Assembly: GCA_026874595.1 (NCBI GenBank)
Contig: CM049315.1
Location: 78,535,401-78,599,400 of the forward strand
From: Sipunculus nudus
Lineage: Eukaryota; Annelida; Sipuncula; Golfingiida; Sipunculidae
Length of the DNA: 64,000 nucleotides
Reading direction: 5' to 3'
The position numbers and the translations under genes are program-made. Below the pieces are notes generated by a model. It was not told where the DNA came from. It was given only the letters and a program-made list of their open reading frames with translations, and did no database searches. The number at the start of each line of letters is the position of its first letter. The stretch's first letter is position 1. Shown here one piece after another: positions 61,201 to 64,000 of this stretch.

Positions 61201-62572
61201 CCTTCAACATTCCTCCACAGGTTGCCAGCCCAGCCCAGCCTAACAAGGCCAAGTGTAACAGCTGACTATGGGGCCAGGCATATACATATTTGTAAGGAAG
61301 TTCTTCTGATTCAGTTTAGCCTTCAATTCTCTCTCCAATTCCAGGCCTTCCAGTTCTGAAAGCAAATTTTAAACTTTTTCTAGAACAACTTTTCTCATTG
61401 GAATTTTGCTGATGCATAATTGGAGGGAATCTTGTGTTTTCATGGACCATTAATTAACTGATCTGATCAATTCAAACTGTTTTATATTAAACAGGAAGAT
61501 AGAGATCCACTGACCACAGCGTGAGGACTGATGCAGGGCCTCCAACATTCCTCCACAGGTTGCCAGCCCAGCCCAGCAAGGCCAACTGCAGCCTGATGTA
61601 CAAAACAGGCCGAGTTCAGCAGGTACATACCCATGACACATCTGGCCAACCTATACCTGGGCTCCATTATGGTGACCTCTATAACAGGATGAGTTGCAAT
61701 CCTTATTCCACACAAGCTGGTATTTGTGAAAAAGGGTGATTTTTAGACCCAACATCTAGGCCTTCCATTTCTGAAACCAAATTTTGCTAATTTTAAACTA
61801 AATTTGGAAGCAACTTTTCTCATTGGAATTTTGTTGATGCATAATTGGAGTGAATCTGTGTTTTCATGGACCATTAATTAACTGATCTGATCAATTCAAA
61901 CTGTTTTATATTCAGCAGGAAGATAGAGATCTACTGAACACAGCGTGAGGACTGATGCAGGGCCTCAAACATTCCTCCACAGGTTGCCAGCCCAGCCCAG
62001 CAAGGCCAACTGCAGTCTGTTGTACAAAACCGTCCGAGTTCAGCAGGTACATACCCATGACACATCTGGCCAACCTACACCTGGGCTCCATTATGGTGAC
62101 CTCCATGACAGGATGAATTGCAATCCTTATTCCACACAAGCTGGTATTTGTGAAAAAGGGTGAATTTTAGACCCAACATCTAGGCCTTCCATTTCTGAAA
62201 CCAAATTTTGCTAATTTTAAACTAAATTTTGAAGCAACTTTTCTCATTAGAATTTTGTTGATGCATAATTGGAGTGAATCTGTGTTTTCATGGACCATTA
62301 ATTAACTGATCTGATCAATTCAGACTGTTTTATATTCAGCAGGAAGATAGAGATCCACTGAACACAGCGTGAGGACTGATGCAGGGCCTCCAACATTCCT
62401 CCACAGGTTGCCAGCCCAGCCCAGCAAGGCCAACTGCAGCCTGTTGTACAAAAGCAGGGGAGTTCAGCAGGTACTTACCCTTGACACATCTGGCCAACCT
62501 ACACCTGGGCTCCATTAGCCTTCAATTCTCTCTCCAATTCCAGGCCTTCCAGTTCTGAAAGCAAATTTTATA
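58210..62572 (+). repeat. D-A1-B triads with a J'-E insertion
   Basis: The monomer starts are 58210 D'', 58634 A1, 59058 B, 59409 D, 59833 A1, 60257 B, 60608 J', 61032 E, 61374 D'', 61798 A1 and 62222 B. The first two triads are 1,199 bp each. The D at 59409 has a C-type head (CTAGAAC, GGAGGGAATC) and a D core. The E at 61032 has G-like CAGCCTAACAAGG and the private AATCAGCTGATC. Confidence 0.86.
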
Positions 62573-64000
62573 CTTTTTCTAGAACAACTTTTCTCATTGG
62601 AATTTTGCTGATGCATAATTGGAGGGAATCTTGTGTTTTCATGGACCATTAATTAACTGATCTGATCAATTCAAACTGTTTTATATTCAACAGGAAGATA
62701 GAGATCCACTGACCACAGCGTGAGGACTGATGCAGGGCCTCAAACATTCCTCCACAGGTTGCCAGCCCAGCCCAGCAAGGCCAACTGCAGCCTGTTGTAC
62801 AAAAGCAGGGGAGTTCAGCAGGTACTTACCCTTGACACATCTGGCCAACCTACACCTGGGCTCCATTAGCCTTCAATTCTCTCTCCAATTCCAGGCCTTC
62901 CAGTTCTGAAAGCAAATTTTATACTTTTTCTAGAACCACTTTTCTCATTGGAATTTTGCTGATGCATAATTGGAGGGAATCTTGTGTTTTCATGGACCAT
63001 TAATTAACTGATCTGATCAATTCAAACTGTTTTATATTCAACAGGAAGATAGAGATCCACTGACCACAGCGTGAGGACTGATGGAGGGCCTCCAACATTC
63101 CTCCACAGGTTGCCAGCCCAGCCCAGCAAGGCCAACTGCAGCCTGATGTACAAAACAGGCCGAGTTCAGCAGGTACATACCCATGACACATCTGGCCAAC
63201 CTATACCTGGGCTCCATTATGGTGACCTCTATAACAGGATGAGTTGCAATCCTTATTCCACACAAGCTGGTATTTGTGAAAAAGGGTGATTTTTAGACCC
63301 AACATCTAGGCCTTCCATTTCTGAAACCAAATTTTGCTAATTTTAAACTAAATTTGGAAGCAACTTTTCTCATTGGAATTTTGTTGATGCATAATTGGAG
63401 TGAATCTGTGTTTTCATGGACCATTAATTAACTGATCTGATCAATTCAAACTGTTTTATATTCAGCAGGAAGATAGAGATCTACTGAACACAGCGTGAGG
63501 ACTGATGCAGGGCCTCAAACATTCCTCCACAGGTTGCCAGCCCAGCCCAGCAAGGCCAACTGCAGTCTGTTGTACAAAACCGTCCGAGTTCAGCAGGTAC
63601 ATACCCATGACACATCTGGCCAACCTACACCTGGGCTCCATTATGGTGACCTCCATGACAGGATGAATTGCAATCCTTATTCCACACAAGCTGGTATTTG
63701 TGAAAAAGGGTGAATTTTAGACCCAACATCTAGGCCTTCCATTTCTGAAACCAAATTTTGCTAATTTTAAACTAAATTTGGAAGCAACTTTTCTCATTAG
63801 AATTTTGTTGATGCATAATTGGAGTGAATCTGTGTTTTCATGGACCATTAATTAACTGATCTGATCAATTCAGACTGTTTTATATTCAGCAGGAAGATAG
63901 AGATCCACTGAACACAGCGTGAGGACTGATGCAGGGCCTCCAACATTCCTCCACAGGTTGCCAGCCCAGCCCAGCAAGGCCAACTGCAGCCTGTTGTACA
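62573..64000 (+). repeat. C/B fusion monomer, then D-A1 and a truncated B
   Basis: The monomer starts are 62573 C/B fusion (351 bp), 62924 D, 63348 A1 and 63772 B, the last cut by the window edge after 229 bases. The fusion has a C head and core start (CAACAG, GACCACAG, CCTCAAAC) and a B core end and tail (AAAGCAGGGGAG, GTACTT, CATTAGCC). B fixes the array phase at the right edge, so the array must continue. Confidence 0.86.

Larger units (their letters stand above)
1..64000. repeat. Complex macrosatellite array with higher-order repeats, filling the window
   Basis: The same relatives of a roughly 424-bp unit recur head to tail from the first base to the last. I divided the window by hand into 168 complete monomers plus a final truncated one, setting each start at the C after the TTTTAAA-type run, before AAATTT..GAAGCAAC or TTTTTCT..AACAAC. 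All monomers point the same way. Length classes are about 424, 351, 342, 450, 211 and 203 bp, and type-specific variants show they are assembled by duplication and recombination. CpG is sparse, which fits a methylated, probably vertebrate genome. I do not recognise the family. No unrelated insertion longer than a few bases was seen. The array continues past both edges. Confidence 0.97.

Noticed and set aside
1-64000. CRISPR array or bacterial repeat region
   Set aside because: The repeats are hundreds of bases long with no unique spacers, and the monomers abut directly. No cas-like genes and no bacterial gene structure are present.
1-64000. Transposon or retroviral array
   Set aside because: I see no terminal inverted repeats, target-site duplications, long terminal repeats, poly(A) tracts or enzyme-coding frames. 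The unit recombines by whole-monomer steps instead.
1-64000. Centromere identity from a CENP-B box
   Set aside because: I saw no TTCG...CGGG box. The higher-order structure alone does not show centromere function.

Overview
The whole window is one uninterrupted tandem-repeat array. I find no protein-coding gene, rRNA, tRNA, mobile element or CRISPR array. By hand I can divide all 64,000 bases into 168 complete monomers and one cut by the right edge. All lie in the same orientation and no unrelated sequence separates them. The monomers are diverged relatives of one ancestral unit of about 424 bp. They fall into length classes: about 424 bp (types A, C, D, H, J; about 88 copies), 351 bp (B; 33), 342 bp (E; 18, with 337-339 bp variants), 450 bp (F; 12), 211 bp (G; 12) and 203 bp (I; 6). 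Both window ends fall inside the array, so its true length is unknown.

The DNA suggests a eukaryote and probably a vertebrate. It is a macrosatellite-scale array with higher-order repeats, CpG is scarce (three in the first 424 bp) as in methylated genomes, and no bacterial gene structure is present. I do not recognise the satellite family or the species.

Layout. 1-5132 holds A-B-C triads, a D-E-D block and A-B. 5133-9031 holds a series of rearranged types (F G H I F' G' J E' D E D''). 9032-14139 repeats 1-5108 at an offset of 9,031 bp. 14164-16559 holds two tandem 1,198-bp triads. 16984-21074 is a shortened version of the F-to-J block plus A-B-C. 21075-28378 and 28379-36880 are two successive higher-order units of 7,304 and 8,502 bp, which differ by one inserted 1,198-bp triad. 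A third, truncated unit starts at 36881. 44366-47104 and 47105-49843 are a 2,739-bp tandem duplication. 51043-55825 is an irregular zone of mosaic monomers. 55826-64000 returns to A-B-C/D triads with a period of about 1,199 bp.

Most monomers share three parts: an AT-rich head, a GC-richer 128-bp core, and a tail. The head ends like the 3' end of a spliceosomal intron: a CTGAT branch-like motif, a short pyrimidine-rich stretch, then CAG. The core ends CAGCAG followed by GTACAT or GTACTT, which resembles a weak 5' splice site. The array therefore looks like about 130 copies of an exon-like unit. The core has stop codons in all three forward frames, so any such exon would be noncoding. This is a hypothesis from motif reading; the satellite interpretation needs no function.
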